Assembly: GCA_015039465.1 (NCBI GenBank)
Contig: MU130361.1
Location: forward strand, 451,212 to 515,211
Reading direction: 5' to 3'
DNA: 64,000 bases
DNA from: Phlegmacium glaucopus
Taxonomy: Eukaryota > Basidiomycota > Agaricomycetes > Agaricales > Cortinariaceae
Positions within the stretch are counted from its first letter, which is position 1; every line of letters begins with the position of its first letter. The translations under genes were made by a program, and so were the position numbers. The notes beneath the pieces are model-generated. The model saw only the letters and a program-made list of their open reading frames with translations, did no database searches and was not told the origin of the DNA. Positions 10,602-22,982 of this stretch are shown piece by piece.

Positions 10602-12267
10602 TTATTTCTCTTCAGCCTTGAACATCCAAGTATACGGCTCAGTACTGAGGGCAGTGAACTTCGAATCAGATGCAGCCAGCCTTCCATTTGCACGTCGTTG
10701 AGCTGTCTGTGTGGGTTTAGGTGACATACTGTCCGTGGTGGGGCTTAAAGTTGTCGCTGCTGGAGACCCAGCAGCAGACGCAGACGCAGACGCGGCGATT
10801 CTGGATGCAATGGCTGCAGCGTCGATTGATCTTGTAGCTATATTAGACGACGTCGACACAGAAGCCAATCCCACGGCCGTTGTTCCGGTCGCGGCAGAAG
10901 ACGGTATCGGAGCACCAACAAGTTGAACATCCAGAGCACTTGAAGTCCCTTGAGCAGCGGCGTTCGAAGTAGAGGACGAGACTCCAGCAGAAGTTGACTC
11001 TGCATTGAAGACCGTGACCGTCTTGGTCATAGTCATAGTCCTTTCGGCCGTGGTAGGATTTTCTTGAGTCCCTACATCCGCGGCCATTGCATTCGCAGGT
11101 GCGAACACCAATGTCACAGTCGAATTCTGCGCCGTCGGATTTAGTGGAATATCTTCTCGATTAGCGAACAACGTAGCGGCAGCTGTAATAGCAGAGGATG
11201 TGGCTGTTGCATTTGACAAAGTCGTCGAATTCTGATTGACTGGAGAACCGGCTGCTGCCGTATCGGCGCCGTCTGCACCAGAATCCAAGCTTGGTTCAAG
11301 CGTATTCGACGTCCCGTTGTACATGAAGATCTGGCTCTTGTTGCCCATTTCAGGATTCGCCCGGTTGGCGCAAGGTTCCATAGTCATATACTCGTCGTCG
11401 CCTTGCGGAGGGTTGGAATTGTATGTCGCGCAGGTAGGGGTTTCCCCCGGTGCACCCATCTGGAGCGTCACAGGCGTAAGGTCAGATGTTGACTCCATGC
11501 TAGGGGCCTTGACCATTAGGAACTCCGTCTTTTGTGTCTCTGACGCGTACAAAGTCCAGGTTCCACCACCTTTAGGAGCAGCGAAAAGTGTCGCAATCTG
11601 TCGGCCCTTGGATGAACCATAGACGGGACTCTATGCTCTATTAGCACCGTTTTTGATAAGGTGAATGGTAATTACACACCACCAAGGCCACGTTACCAGG
11701 TATTGCGTCTTGTCCGCGTCTCGAAAGCGGCGTCTCGTCGATCCCTCTCAACATTCTAACCCTGGGTCGGCGTCGGCGTCCGTGAACCGGTCGCCTCGAA
11801 TGAGATACAACATACTCGCTTCCATGACTATCAGGGATCAGAACCGACCTAGGTACAATCTCTGCGGGATTGCTGTAGTCTCCATGCTTTCTACACTGGC
11901 ACATGGCTCCATGCGTATTATCATCACGCTTTAGACGAGCGAACGCAATATCAGCAAACAGCGCTACGGGACTGAAATGTAACCATTCATGCATTCTCTA
12001 TCAAAGGAGTTAATGTCAACATTATAAATAGATCGTTATGAAATAATGACTCACCACCTTGGAATGTTTTGTCTTCGATTGGGGAGGCAAGGGGAGGACA
12101 TATTGCGCGGACGGTCGATCAGAAGTCACATTATGGCAGCAACCATGGTGGTCAAAGGAACGGGTTTGAATTGCAGCGGCGCCAACACCCCAACGAGGAG
12201 AGAAAGTCAGAGTAGTAAGACTGCAGAACGCGGCCAGGAGCGCAAAGCGAGCGTTAAGAACGAGCAT
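10602..12267 (-). CDS. Secreted or cell-surface Ala/Ser/Thr-rich protein
   Basis: The first exon, 12267-12055, starts with a signal-peptide-like sequence (MLVLNARFALLAAFCSLTTL) and ends at a GTGAGT donor. The last exon, 11630-10602, is 343 codons and opens with SPVYGSSKGRQIATLFAAPK. It contains two cysteine-bearing loops (PTCATYN, EPCANRANPE), several N-glycosylation sequons (NGT, NST, NAT) and a long Ala/Ser/Thr-rich low-complexity tail. One or two short exons between 11631 and 12054 cannot be fixed: candidate pieces in different frames are present. No transmembrane helix or GPI signal is evident at the C-terminus. Likely an extracellular protein of unknown role, not a recognised enzyme. Confidence 0.6.
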
Positions 12268-13562
12268 AACAAAAGTGTGTAAACAGGGGGAAATCGTGAA
12301 GCGCTTCAGGGGTTATATGGATCCTAAGTAAAAAAAATAATAGGCGACCCGTCGCAGGAAAGAATGTCGGTAGTAGATAGAGCAGAAATGTTTGTATGAG
12401 AAAAAAAGTAAGAAAAGATCACCAGGATCGGAAAAAGTATGAAGGTGCGGGGGAAAGAAAGAATTGAGCGACATTCAAAATGGACTGGATTATATACCAT
12501 AGTTTTTGTTTTGTTGACTTTGTTTTCCGTCGTCGATGGAATTGTTGGCCTCTCGCAATTTGAGTCCTGCCTGGCACTCGTCCGCTTTTATGAAGATGTA
12601 TCCCCTATTTAGGGAGCTAATGATCGATGTACTCGAGTCCTTTGAATCAAGCTCAAGCTCAAAGCCTAGGGTGCTTCCTCCATGTCAATCGAATAGTACT
12701 GTCAGGAAGTAATAACCATCACTAAAAAAATACATAGCAAGAACGTAGTGAGCCTGATACGACCCGGTTGCCTCGCGGTTTGGGGAACATTAGCGTCGAG
12801 TCTCTGCGTCGCCTTTAACTGTTAACAATGGTTTTCCGATGGTGAGAATAAGCCCAGAGGATCGTATATCTGTGAGACACAACCGTTAATGCTTTGCAGA
12901 AGAGACCTCCAAGAGTGGGGCTTGCAGTAAAAGTCTCAGAATCCCGCCCTAAATCCAGAAGCACTCAGTAAAGCGATATCAAACCTCTCTAGTCCCATTT
13001 GAATTTGAACCGTTCCTAAACATGCTGAGTGTATTGGTTATTCGCATCTCCACCGGCTTAAAAGAGCTATTTGGACCTTGGGGTCTGATATAAGTGATAC
13101 AAAAGATTGAAAAGATAAGGTATTGGACCACTCACTACTCGTCTTTGAAACTGCCTTATCTTCCAGGAAATAATGTCTAATTTCCGACTTGGACTCCAAT
13201 CAGCAGCTTACTTTGCATCAGTTGAAGATAACCCATGATTGGGAAGGTAAATCCTTTAGGTCCAGCGCTGTAACCTCACCACCTATTGTAAATCACTGGC
13301 GGTTGCGACAACAGGTGATATACACAGAATCAGAAAAAGTCTAGAAGCTTTCGATTTCTAGACGGAGATAGGTGCATTCAGCTTTTTCCAGCAACCCAGC
13401 TCGAGAGAGGTATGTGTAATATTTTCCACAGTTGTGGACTGACATCGGTATATCTTGGGGTTTGAAACGAACCGGTGAAGAAGAAGGATGCTTCGAACTT
13501 TTTATCGTCACATGGTCTCGAACTCAGTGGTGGGAAAAAAATATTCGTGGTGGCCACAAGTC
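12268..13562. other. Intergenic stretch without supported gene
   Basis: About 1.3 kb. The left part is presumably the promoter of the minus-strand secreted-protein gene. I found no coding exon with convincing splice sites. Confidence 0.4.
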
Positions 13563-13816
13563 TTACAGCCGTTTTCATAACGATAGGCCCTGACGTTTCC
13601 TGCCTGTTTAGACCGTGTTTGGCTGTATCGGAAGATCTGGTCCAAAAGAAGTACGAGCCGACGGTCTGCCGTCGATGGGTGAACGTTTGGAAGAATCCGA
13701 TTCCGGACGGCAGACCGTCGGCTCGTACTTCTTTTGGACCAGATCTTTCGATACAGCCAAACACGGTCTAAACAAGCAGGAAACGTCAGGGCCTATCGTT
13801 ATGAAAACGGCTGTAA
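13563..13816. repeat. 111-bp-arm palindrome
   Basis: Left arm 13563-13673 and right arm 13706-13816 are inverted copies with about two mismatches in 111 bp, separated by a 32-bp loop. They would form a very stable cruciform or hairpin RNA. The arms begin TTACAGCCGTTTTCATAACG. No transposase is associated. It lies about 210 bp upstream of the first recognised exon of the thioesterase gene. Confidence 0.85.
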
Positions 13817-14026
13817 TTTGAATAAGTGCTACTACTAGGCTCGATCAGCGATCCCTATCACTGTACCTCAGCGCGTCCCGCGTCCCGAATCATGCTTAGA
13901 CGCAAGGTATCTGGCTTGATTCATATTGCTGTCAAGGCCAAACGATGCAAGTCTTCGTCTATCAGCGTCTGTAATCATTGACTATCCAGTAGGCTTCAAT
14001 GGTTAACTGAAATAATATTCGTTTAG

Positions 14027-14901
14027 GCACTTCAAGCCGCTTTTCGTGACCCCACTTCTCCATTCCATATACCACCCGGCTCTCAAGGACCCGAATCTCC
14101 AGACAGTCCACCACTGTTGCAGAATCTAACGATGTCCAGCTCGGAATCGCATCCAGAACTCATAGTTGATCCTCTTGAACAAGCCCGAGAGAAACTCCGA
14201 GTTGCAGGATTTGACCCAAAGTCATTTTGGGAACAGCACATCGTTTGGGGTGACCATGATGCATTCCAGTGGGTTCAATTATCCAACTATGGTTGAACGC
14301 TGAAAATGAAATGGTCCTTATATTTAGACATGTCAATAATGTGCGATATGGTAAGGCATCTTGATCTGGAGCCTTTCCTTTATGAGACGCACTGAAATTC
14401 TTTGACTTAGCTCGTTTCTTCGAATCGGTAAGTTAGTTCGTTAACATGTTACTATCAAATGACTAAATCCTATTGTTGGATAGTCGCGTATCAAATGGAT
14501 GATATCTATGGGAGACGAACTAGGCGGGCCAAGTCGTGGAAAGGCCATGATGAATGGTCAAGGAATATCCCTCATCCTCAAATCAATGGAACTGCGATTC
14601 AGACGTCCTGTCACGTATCCCGATACTGTGAGTAGCATTATATCAACTTCACTTTGTGGGCCAGAATATATTTTGACTTACATTGCCATAGCTGTTAATT
14701 GGATACCGTCTATTACCTCCTACAAAAGACCAGGATCCTTCTACATTCCATGCTGCTGCATCTGCATATTCCCTGGCTCAAAATGCCTTTGTTACCCACT
14801 CCACAGATACTCTTGTATGGTATGACTATGATAAGCTTAAGAAGTGTGACCCAGGGGAAAGAGCATGGCAGGTATTACAAGGACGAATGGCCCAAGAATA
14901 A
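14027..14901 (+). CDS. HotDog-fold thioesterase-like protein (5' end unresolved)
   Basis: Exons 14027-14268, 14328-14350, 14411-14427, 14484-14627 and 14692-14901 keep phase. They include a 23-bp and a 17-bp micro-exon. The core HIVWGDHDAFQHVNNVRY, followed by RFFESSRIKW, is the 4-hydroxybenzoyl-CoA thioesterase-type HotDog signature, in which the Asp of GDHDAF and the following helix form the active-site region. Downstream are the strand segments GISLILKSMELRFRRPVTYP and TLVWYDYDKLKK. The exon opening at 14027 has good coding sequence upstream of the first in-frame ATG (14132), so one or more 5' exons are probably missing from my model. The 111-bp palindrome sits just upstream and may have disturbed the promoter (inference). 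Confidence 0.8.
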
Positions 14902-15100
14902 TTATCCGGGTTTACCCTTACATGCCCCTTTCTCTCCCACATGAAGTTGGAACCACCCAGTAATTTATTGAAATTCTAAGAGATGGATGCTATTAATATT
15001 TGGAAATTGGAAACTTAGAACTAGGGCAGTCAGGGTTAACTGGAAAATAACCAAGACTGCCACTGGACTAGACCTAACTAACTAACACAGACCACAAATA

Positions 15101-16360
15101 TAGGGCTGCGCACCGTACCCGTAACGACGGGTACGATGGCCGGTTCTTACGGGTAAACACCCGTCCCATTTGGACCTTGAGCTCAGATTTTGACAGCCGT
15201 ATGTCAACGGCCGTAACGGCCGTCATACGGGTTGACGGGTGTGTGGGCATTTTTGTGTGAAATTCTTAAGTTTTCGTGGGTATTTGGCACAAATTGCATT
15301 GCGTTCGGGCCCTTGTCATTGTAAATTAATTATTTGTGCGATAAATCAATTGAAAATCACATTTTTAGTTGCCTTGCTTCGCCTTCTTTATTTCAAACTC
15401 TGTGCTGGCTGATCTATTTTTGTCAAATAATGATGAATATCTTCCATTCCAGGTCTGCTGCACTACAAAATGTATTTTTTATACAATTAAATATACTACA
15501 TTACTAGTGGTCAACTCCGTCGACATAACACCTTGCTCCTCTTTTCTTTTGGGCAATGAAATTGTGACATCTAAATAAGTTGAATACAAAATGTGACATG
15601 GTTATCGGTAAGCTCGGTTTTCTCCAGTCAAAGTGGGTGGAGAGAAAATAAAGGTAGAAAGGAGACAGGTGGCCATTGTTCCTGGATACACGTTCACAAA
15701 TTACAAATTGCAGGGACAAACATTGGAATATATTATCGTGGACCTCACAAAGTCTCCCTCGGGCAAGCTATCACCATTCAGTGTATATGTCATGCTTTCA
15801 AGAAGTAGGGGTCAGAAGTCAATTCGGATATTAAAGGATTTTGATCCTGAGCTATTTATGCAATATCCCTCGCAGGATCTGAGGCGAGAGATGGAAAGGC
15901 TGGAAAGGCTGGATGCGAAGACCAAGGTTGACTATGAGCGGAGTCAAGATTGCTGATACAACCGCAATGAACAATGACACTTTTGAGAGGGGAAGGTGAA
16001 CATAGAGGGACGCCGACATGACAGTTTCATCAAATAGATTTGGGATCAAAAAAAGTTATAACATTTCGGTACTTTTAGTGAGTTTAGCCATGAATGACAC
16101 CGTATCTTATTTATTTGTGTTATGTGTCAATACCGTTAGGTAACAAATGTATACTTTAGACCCCGGAGAGACCTTGCTTTAGCGCAAGGTAACTCATAAG
16201 TACTATTTTTCTTTAAAAAAAACTCTTACTCGCAGTAGTCATTGTATGTAGTGTGCTGACAGCCGTTTTCCTACCCAGCCGTACCATCCAGGGTTGGAGG
16301 GAGAAATTTGTGGCCATAATTTAATGGTTGTACCCGTAATACAGCCGGTGTGCAGCCCTA
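15101..16360. mobile_element. Non-autonomous hAT-like element, 1260 bp, with 8-bp target duplication
   Basis: It starts TAGGGCTGCGCACCG and ends with the inverted CGGTGTGCAGCCCTA. It is flanked by a perfect 8-bp duplication CACAAATA (15093-15100 and 16361-16368), the hallmark of hAT insertions. Subterminal regions contain ACGGGTA/TACCCGT repeats. Instead of a hAT transposase, the interior holds a PIF1 helicase fragment (separate entry). Confidence 0.85.
15633..15956 (+). pseudogene. PIF1/Helitron helicase C-terminal fragment
   Basis: The open frame encodes VPGYTFTNYKLQGQTLEYII, then SPFSVYVMLSRSRG and an RLERLDAKTK tail. These match the last helicase motifs (the Y-x-x-QGQT motif, then V/A-LSRSRG) of PIF1-like helicases found in fungal Helitrons. 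No N-terminal helicase motifs or Rep domain are present. It is a remnant carried inside the hAT-like element at 15101-16360. Confidence 0.8.
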
Positions 16361-16486
16361 CACAAATACTGTGTACTTTACAGTGTACACTCAGCTCCTC
16401 CACATTATTTGGTCAAAGTCTGGTCAAATGAATTTTAGAGTAGAAAAATGACTGGACTGTATGTCTGGTCTGTGTCAGAGGATACC

Positions 16487-16762
16487 TGTTATGGCACAAC
16501 TAGAACCTGGGAACCAAGTTGAAGTCCAAGGTGCTTATCTTTGATAAGCACCTTGCACCTATATACTACATGCATGAGAGTTAATATGACTATATACAGC
16601 TAGTACATAATAGAAGGCACAGGTGTGTCAGAAATAACATGTCAAGAATAGAGTTGATGTGTGACTGCAGTCAGGGATGTCATTGGCAAGGGGACTACTA
16701 CCAGGATAGTAAGCTACACTGTAACAAGTAACACAGTTACCGAACACACACAGTGTAGTTGT
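16487..16762 (+). repeat. LTR-like fragment with conserved hairpin
   Basis: It begins TGTTATGGCACAACTAG and contains GGGAACCAAGTTGAA, then a perfect 12-bp hairpin at 16528-16554 (AAGGTGCTTATC / GATAAGCACCTT), then CCTATATACTAC. The same order is found in reverse at 49855-50183 and more distantly at 44660-44800. The right edge is unclear. Confidence 0.55.
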
Positions 16763-16770
16763 GTTGCTCG

Positions 16771-18690
16771 TGTTGAATATTTTCAAGCATCTGAACAGCT
16801 CTTCCTGATTAGGAATGATTAGTAAGCACAATAGGATATGAGTAGTAGCAGTACTGTACTGTTTTACTCACTCGTTTGCAAGGTGCTCGACCTGTGCTGG
16901 CCAAACATAAATCATATTATCATCTACTTAATCACTGAGTCTGATAAATTCCAACACAAACAAGTCACGGGTGGCACCCATCCTAAAAAGCCAATTTGAA
17001 GTCTCGGAATTGGAACTCAGTACTCAATGTTTGCAATCTCGACAATCGAAGCCCTGTCTGACTTGCAGGCATTTTGAAGTCATCACCACTCAGAAGCACT
17101 CAAGGGACCACAATAACACTCACCAGCATTTACCTAGGGAGCAGCAGGTTGCTATTGGGAGATGGATGGGAGGGTTAGGGTCAGATTGTGCAGAGGAGGG
17201 TTTGAAGGTTCAGTAGATTGGATTGGGAGATGGGGAAGTGTTGGAACTGTTAAGTGCAACACCTCTGACCACCCGAGTTGAGGGAAAGTGCAAGATGCAC
17301 CTCTGACCACTCAGAATGGGGGCAAGTGCCAACACCACTGAACGAGTTCATAACAACACAGTTTTTCATTATCAGACAATTTCTTTCACACCTTGAGGCA
17401 CCATGGTGATGTACCTGCAGTGAGGTCAGACTGCAAGTAGTAAGGTAGTTTGTGGGGTTAATGTAGATTTCCTCAATAGAGTTTAGGAGAAGTTTGCGGT
17501 ATTGAAATACACAAGGAGAGAAAACTGCGAAGATAGCGAAGTTCACAAATAATAGTGAAGTACGTGAAGTAGTTTAAAGAATGAGACTATTGACTTAGAA
17601 TGTTGCTGCAAAGTTTATGGGATCAAAACACTGGCCATCTCTTGTTCACCTTGCCTCCTACTTGCTACAGATACTTAATATAAGAGTTGTAAACTAACCA
17701 GGTGCGGATATGTGAAACAGTAATGTAAAAATTGAGTTAATGCAAAATCACATTGACCCAGTAGTTTGGTAACAAAGGAATAGGAGACAAAGTAAAAATA
17801 AAGATGATGAGTAAGGAGGTCAGTTGAATGACCTCCTGTTTCGAAAGAATGATAAAAATATATATATGGAAAGATGCAAGAAAGTAAATGCAAACAACAT
17901 GGACCATAATAAAACCAATGCAAGGGATGCACGGAGAGGTAAGGAATGCGTACATGAACTGTGAAAGACCGCGAGATTAGATAGTGGCTGTGCAAAGATG
18001 TAGCTGCAAAGGAGTGAATATGGCTAAGTCCACTGCAGCTAGTGAGAGTTGTAGATATGTTGAAGTATGAAGTGTGAAGAGGTATGAGGGTGCTTTGGAT
18101 AGTTATGAGGGTTGTAGAAGTGATGTGTGAGACATGTGCAAAGAGTAGGTGATATTGTAGGACATGCAAATGATAGTGCGAGAGTTACTGACAACTGCGG
18201 CTGAGAGTGTGAGTGATAATGGTAACCACAAGGTATCTGCGAGTGTCTGTGAAGTTGTTAAACTGCAAAAATAACCTGTTTACGAACCTAGAGGTTATAT
18301 GGGTCCTATCAATGGATGCACTACAACATGTTTTTCATCCATTTGCTACATTCATTTTATTCAAATCATTGACACTTGCTTTTCACCTCATCACTTGATT
18401 TTCACCACAATCTAGGTTTACTCAGATCTCCCATGGGTTGGGGGATGGTTATTATTGGTTTATGGGGGTGCATAGTTTTGAGCTTTGCAATGCTCGAGGG
18501 GGTGTGTTGAATATTTTCGAGCATCTGAACAGCTCTTCCTAATTAGGAATGATTAGTAAGCACAATAGGATATGAGTAGTAGCAGTACTGTACCATTTTA
18601 CTCCCCCATTTGCAAGGCACTCGACCTGCGCTGGCCAAACACAAATCATATTATCATCTACTTAATCACTGAGTCCGATAAATTCCAACA
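16771..18690. mobile_element. Small LTR retroelement without coding capacity (TRIM/LARD-like), 1920 bp
   Basis: Two 186-bp direct repeats (16771-16956 and 18505-18690) are over 90% alike. Both start TGTTGAATATTTTC and end AATTCCAACA, the TG...CA form of LTRs. A purine-rich GAGGGGGTG abuts the right LTR like a polypurine tract. Flanks are GCTCG and GCTTG, a possible diverged 5-bp target duplication. The interior has no gag or pol. Its right half (about 17409-18203) is shared with 27006-27799. Confidence 0.7.
17409..18203. repeat. Dispersed ~790-bp repeat, copy 1
   Basis: The stretch from GATGTACCTGCAGTGAGG to TACTGACAACTGCGG recurs at 27006-27799 with high similarity and the same orientation. 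It forms the interior of the small LTR element here. No protein is recognised. Confidence 0.6.
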
Positions 18691-18949
18691 GCTTGGTTCG
18701 GGCAAACACCACCAAACACCCTATGATTTGGGCTGGGTAAACTGTAGTCTGGTGGTGGGTGGGTTTGACTGAACATGTGGTTTACAATGCAGCATACCAA
18801 TAGCATCACTGCTGAGCCGGCTAATTGAGACTTGGCAAGGGTGATTGGCTGAAAGCTTCTGCAGTGGGTCTAGGCATAATACCGCAGAGAATAACACCAA
18901 ATCATCTAAGGATGACATGTAATGCCGGTGAAATGACTACTCAGGGATG

Positions 18950-20290
18950 ATAAAGAAAATAGGACTTTTGGAGATATAAAATCTCTACTCAATCTTATAC
19001 TCAATCAAATCTGTGTAAAAGATGAATTCGGGTTTCCTGGAAAGTTTAACCGTTCCAAAATTAAGAAATTCACTTCAACTTATACAACACCAAAAACTAA
19101 TGATTTGGATCAGTTTTAAAGTGTGATCAAACTTTTTGAGTGAGTTTTACAATTTATGGATTGCACCAACAATCTAGCAAGAAGTTCCTTAAATCTTCTA
19201 GATTGATTTTCAACAATATATTTTGCACAGACAAGTCCAAGACTCAATGTGACTTAAACAACCAAAATTGCACACACTAAGGGACTCCTGTACCCTTGCT
19301 GTGACTAACACAATAAATTGCACACACTAAGGGAACTCTTGTACCCTTGCTGTGACTAACAAAACACCAACTTAAACACCTCAACAACACACACAAGTTC
19401 TCTGTGACACTGTGACAAAGTCACAAAAACTCGTACTCAAATATACTTGACTTGGATAAAGCAAATAATATTTCAACAACTCTGTACACCTCTGAGAATT
19501 CAATAATCTATTTTCCTTGACCACTTGCTAATTTCCAACTCTGGTTCAGAGCTGTACTCAATAGAAAATGTGGGGGGGAAGCAAGAGGTATCAAAATCTA
19601 CTGTAACTACAGTTCTGGTTGCCTTTATATACATACAAATATTTACAAAAGGGGAAATAGCTAGAAAAGTCTTTATACAATCTCTTTGAAACAAATGATA
19701 CAGCTGTCAGAGACAGGTAGATTAATTAATTGATTGATACTCTGGGCTACTCTGGGTTTGTGATTAATTAATCACTCCCACATCAACTCCGAGCCCAGAG
19801 TTATATTTGTTTCATATGTCTATCATTTATTGCACAATTTCCGATGATTTTTGGAACGTTCCGAAACTTTCCCACGGTATAAATCTCAACCGTTTGGTCT
19901 CGTATGAGCGCCTGTTTGGAACTCCGAGCGATTCTCCCACGGTCTAAAACATCGGCATGCTTTGTGTGACTTTGCCCCCTGTGTTTAGGTACTGTTTCTG
20001 TATAATATAGAGTTATCATGGAGTTTATGGTTTTAACTCTTGACTATATTATTTTGTAGCATTGAATAAATAGTCATTTGACCATATTCAAAAACTACTA
20101 AGTGTTTGAGTCAACAGAAACAGTAATTAGCAGTTGTAGGGCATACAACTCCAATTCTGTTATTTAATTATCAGTTGTATTTAACAGTTGGGTGCACTTA
20201 TTGATTTAATAATGCTGAAATAATAGACAAAATTTGCAAAATCCATGCATATGCAATTTTGAGTCATATCACCGGTTGACTGCCAAGCCA
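18950..20290 (+). repeat. Repeat family D, plus-strand copy
   Basis: Related in inverse orientation to 21250-22530 and 24798-25950: shared blocks include TCTCTACTCAA, the GGATCA/GATCAAACTTTT region, and CAGTTGTAGGG...ACAACT near 20130. AT-rich, LTR-like in composition, with no ORF. Boundaries are approximate. Confidence 0.5.
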
Positions 20291-20735
20291 GCTAAGTAAG
20301 ATATGGCAAGGTGATTGGGTGAGAGGTACTGCATCCGGTTTGGGCATGATATTTAATCTGGCAGAGAATACAGCCGAATGATTGATGTGTAAAGAGCACC
20401 CATTGTCTTCAAAATCTCCATATCCTGGACTCCCTACTACCCATATATCTTATAGTAATTAATGCATACATGGTACTCTGTACTGATTGCTTATTGTTGC
20501 CAATGAACTGTGGTTCTCATTGGCAGGATGAAGTGGCTTGTGACTACTGATCTGTAATGTGGAGTCGGGCATATCAGATACAAGCATGGTGGCCAAACCA
20601 GGCAATGTTGATCAGCTGAAAGGTACTATATAGCCGTGTCGGGCTGTACAACCTAGCAGAGAATACAGCTTCAAAATTTTCATATTCTTGACTCCCTACT
20701 ACCCATATATTTGGTACTGGAACTGCTTTGCACCT
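20291..20735. repeat. Degenerate repeats with GGCAGAGAATACAGC motif
   Basis: Three diverged copies of a motif around TGGCAAGG(G)TGATTGG ... GCAGAGAATA occur near 18830-18890, 20300-20380 and 20590-20670. No gene. Confidence 0.4.
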
Positions 20736-20739
20736 GACT

Positions 20740-21130
20740 TATGACTACTTGGACCAATAACCATCCTTCACAGTAAAATCATCCAAATCCCAGTGGTCAA
20801 TGGCATCAATTACTGGGCAAAGCTCATGAGAAACCATCTTGTTGATTTTGTGTTTGAGTATGGCAAATGATTTGGCTGCCGAATCGGCCAACTTGACTCA
20901 TTCAACTTTGGCCATGTAGAGATGGTGAGCAGCATCCTTGTAGCTTAGACCTAACCATTACATGAGGGCTTTGATCTCTGCATGAATCATTAAAGCCTCA
21001 TAATGTGTCAAACTCTGTCAACTTGTGAGATGAATTTGAGCAACTGAAATGAAGATTGTTTTTACTCACTGGGTCAAGTGGGGTCCTGATCAATTCAGCT
21101 GCGATGGTAGATGAGGGCTGACCATTATTG
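20740..21130 (-). pseudogene. Decayed ORF, family unknown
   Basis: On the minus strand the frame reads YEALMIHAEIKAL, LGLSYKDAAHHLYMAKVE and KLADSAAKSFAILKHKINKM in good coding style, but is broken by at least two in-frame stop codons. It resembles hypothetical proteins associated with agaricomycete transposons. I cannot name a domain. Confidence 0.45.
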
Positions 21131-21373
21131 TTGCATGGCTAAAGTGAGTGGAAAAATGGCAGAGTGGCAGTGTGTACATGGGCAGGTAAATTCATTGGCA
21201 ATGGGTCCGAGTTGGTGAGTAGGTGAGTAGGTAGATTGTTCAACATAGAAACGGTGATATGATTTAAATCTGCATAAGCATGGTTTTTGCAATTTTTATC
21301 TATTATTTCAGCATAAATAATAATTAATGCACCAATAACTGGTTAATACAACTGATAATAAACAAGGGAATCA

Positions 21374-22957
21374 GAGTTGTCTACCCTACAACTGCTGATT
21401 AGACCTATTACTGTGTGACTTAAATGCATATAGTTAATAAGTGTGGTCAATAGACTATCATTTGTTACACTACAAATTGCATGTCTGGATTAAAACCAAT
21501 AAATCCATGAATATCCTTATAGACTTGGCACAGGAAAAGTTAAATAAACAATATTGGGTTAGCAAATGTCATGGGGTGTGATTTTGGAGCAACAGAATAT
21601 TATTAATAAATATTCAGGGGAAGGTTGGTGCCCTAGCAACAGTGGAAGCAGAATAACCAAGATAGTGGAACCATGTGATTGTGTGGGAATCATGATGATT
21701 AAGGATAGGGGGAGTGCTGAACAATCATAAAGATTGTTTCCAGGCACAATAGGCACAGTTACCATCAAGAGGGGTGGAAACTACCTAAAATTAGCAACAT
21801 GGGGCTAAAAATAGAACAACCCCTATGTTTCCAGGAACAATGAGTGCACATGGTGCATTATCTATTTTTAAATATCTCAAATGTATAAAACACCTCCCAG
21901 GGTTTGTAAATAGTCAGAAAATTGGATTCTTTCTTTCCCCCCCTCATTTGCAACCTAGTACAGCTCACTGTCTTAGACATTGAGCAAGAACACTTGTCTT
22001 TGAGTAGTGGACTTGAAAATAAATCAGTTTCTCAGAGTTGTTTGACTTGTTGCAATAATTGTTGAATTGTTGTAAAAGTTGTTGTTGTGTTAAAGTCATA
22101 GCAGAAGCAAGAGGGCTTCTTGTGTATGCAATTGTGTTAAAGTCATAACAGAAGCAAGGGGTCTTCTTGTGTATGCAATTGTGTTGAAGTTGTAACAAAG
22201 TCTTGGACTTTTGTGTACACAAGTTTAAATCAATCAGTAAAGTCTTAGGAATTCTTTGACTGATTGTTGGTGCAAGCCATAAATTGCAAAACCACTTAAA
22301 AGTTTGATCATCCTTGAATTGATCCAAATTATTGTTGTTATTGTGTGTACTAGTTGAAGTGAAATTCAAAGTCTTGGAAAGGTTATACTTTCTAGAAAAC
22401 CCAACTTGCATTATAAGATTGTATAAAGTATTGATTGAGTTATTGTTTTGAGTAGAGATTTTTATAATCTTGAAAATACACCTTTTCTCAACAACCTCTG
22501 TGCAGTTACATCAACGGAAATGTTAGTAAGAACAAATATTTTTAAGCATTAACTGACCTCAAATGTAGGGTCAATACAATCCATCTGCTCCTTCATTTTG
22601 ATGGCTGCCAGTGCCTGCTCTGTGCTCGGAGCGAGGAAGTCCGGGACAATATATTGCTTCCCTTTGTATTCTCTGACTCTGTAACCGCCGTGGAGGCGAG
22701 TGCTTACAGGTTGGCCCTGTGGTCCCTCAATGCTATTGCGAGCAACATCAGCAGGATAGATCTGTTCCATGATGGTATTTGATAAGGACCAAATGTCATG
22801 TGATATAAACAAACATCACATGGTTTCGATGATTTTTGATGATTGCCCATGATGTGGCATGGGAACATTAAATGAAAGTTGAACTTCATCAAGATTTGTC
22901 TTCTCCAACATATATAGATAGCCACACCTTGACTGACACCTGCTTGCTGTTTCATAC
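21374..22957 (-). repeat. 1.58-kb direct repeat, copy 1 (family D LTR-like)
   Basis: Nearly identical to 24798-26395 in the same orientation, differing by small indels and scattered substitutions. It ends abruptly at a 25-base A run. Its minus-strand portion 22812-22549 encodes an unrecognised open segment containing DVARNSIEGPQGQPVST and followed by a possible GTCAGT donor. Confidence 0.75.
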
Positions 22958-22982
22958 AAAAAAAAAAAAAAAAAAAAAAAAA
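22958..22982. repeat. Exact 25-base A run at a junction
   Basis: It separates the 1.58-kb repeat copy from an unrelated gag-protease fragment. In the second repeat copy the sequence continues CATACAACACATGG with no A run. Possibly a gap placeholder. Confidence 0.8.

Noticed and set aside
17675..18169. Minus-strand His/Ser/Thr/Leu-rich ORF of 164 codons
   Set aside because: Lies in the interior of a non-coding LTR element. The homologous copy at 27272-27713 is frameshifted, and no domain is recognisable.
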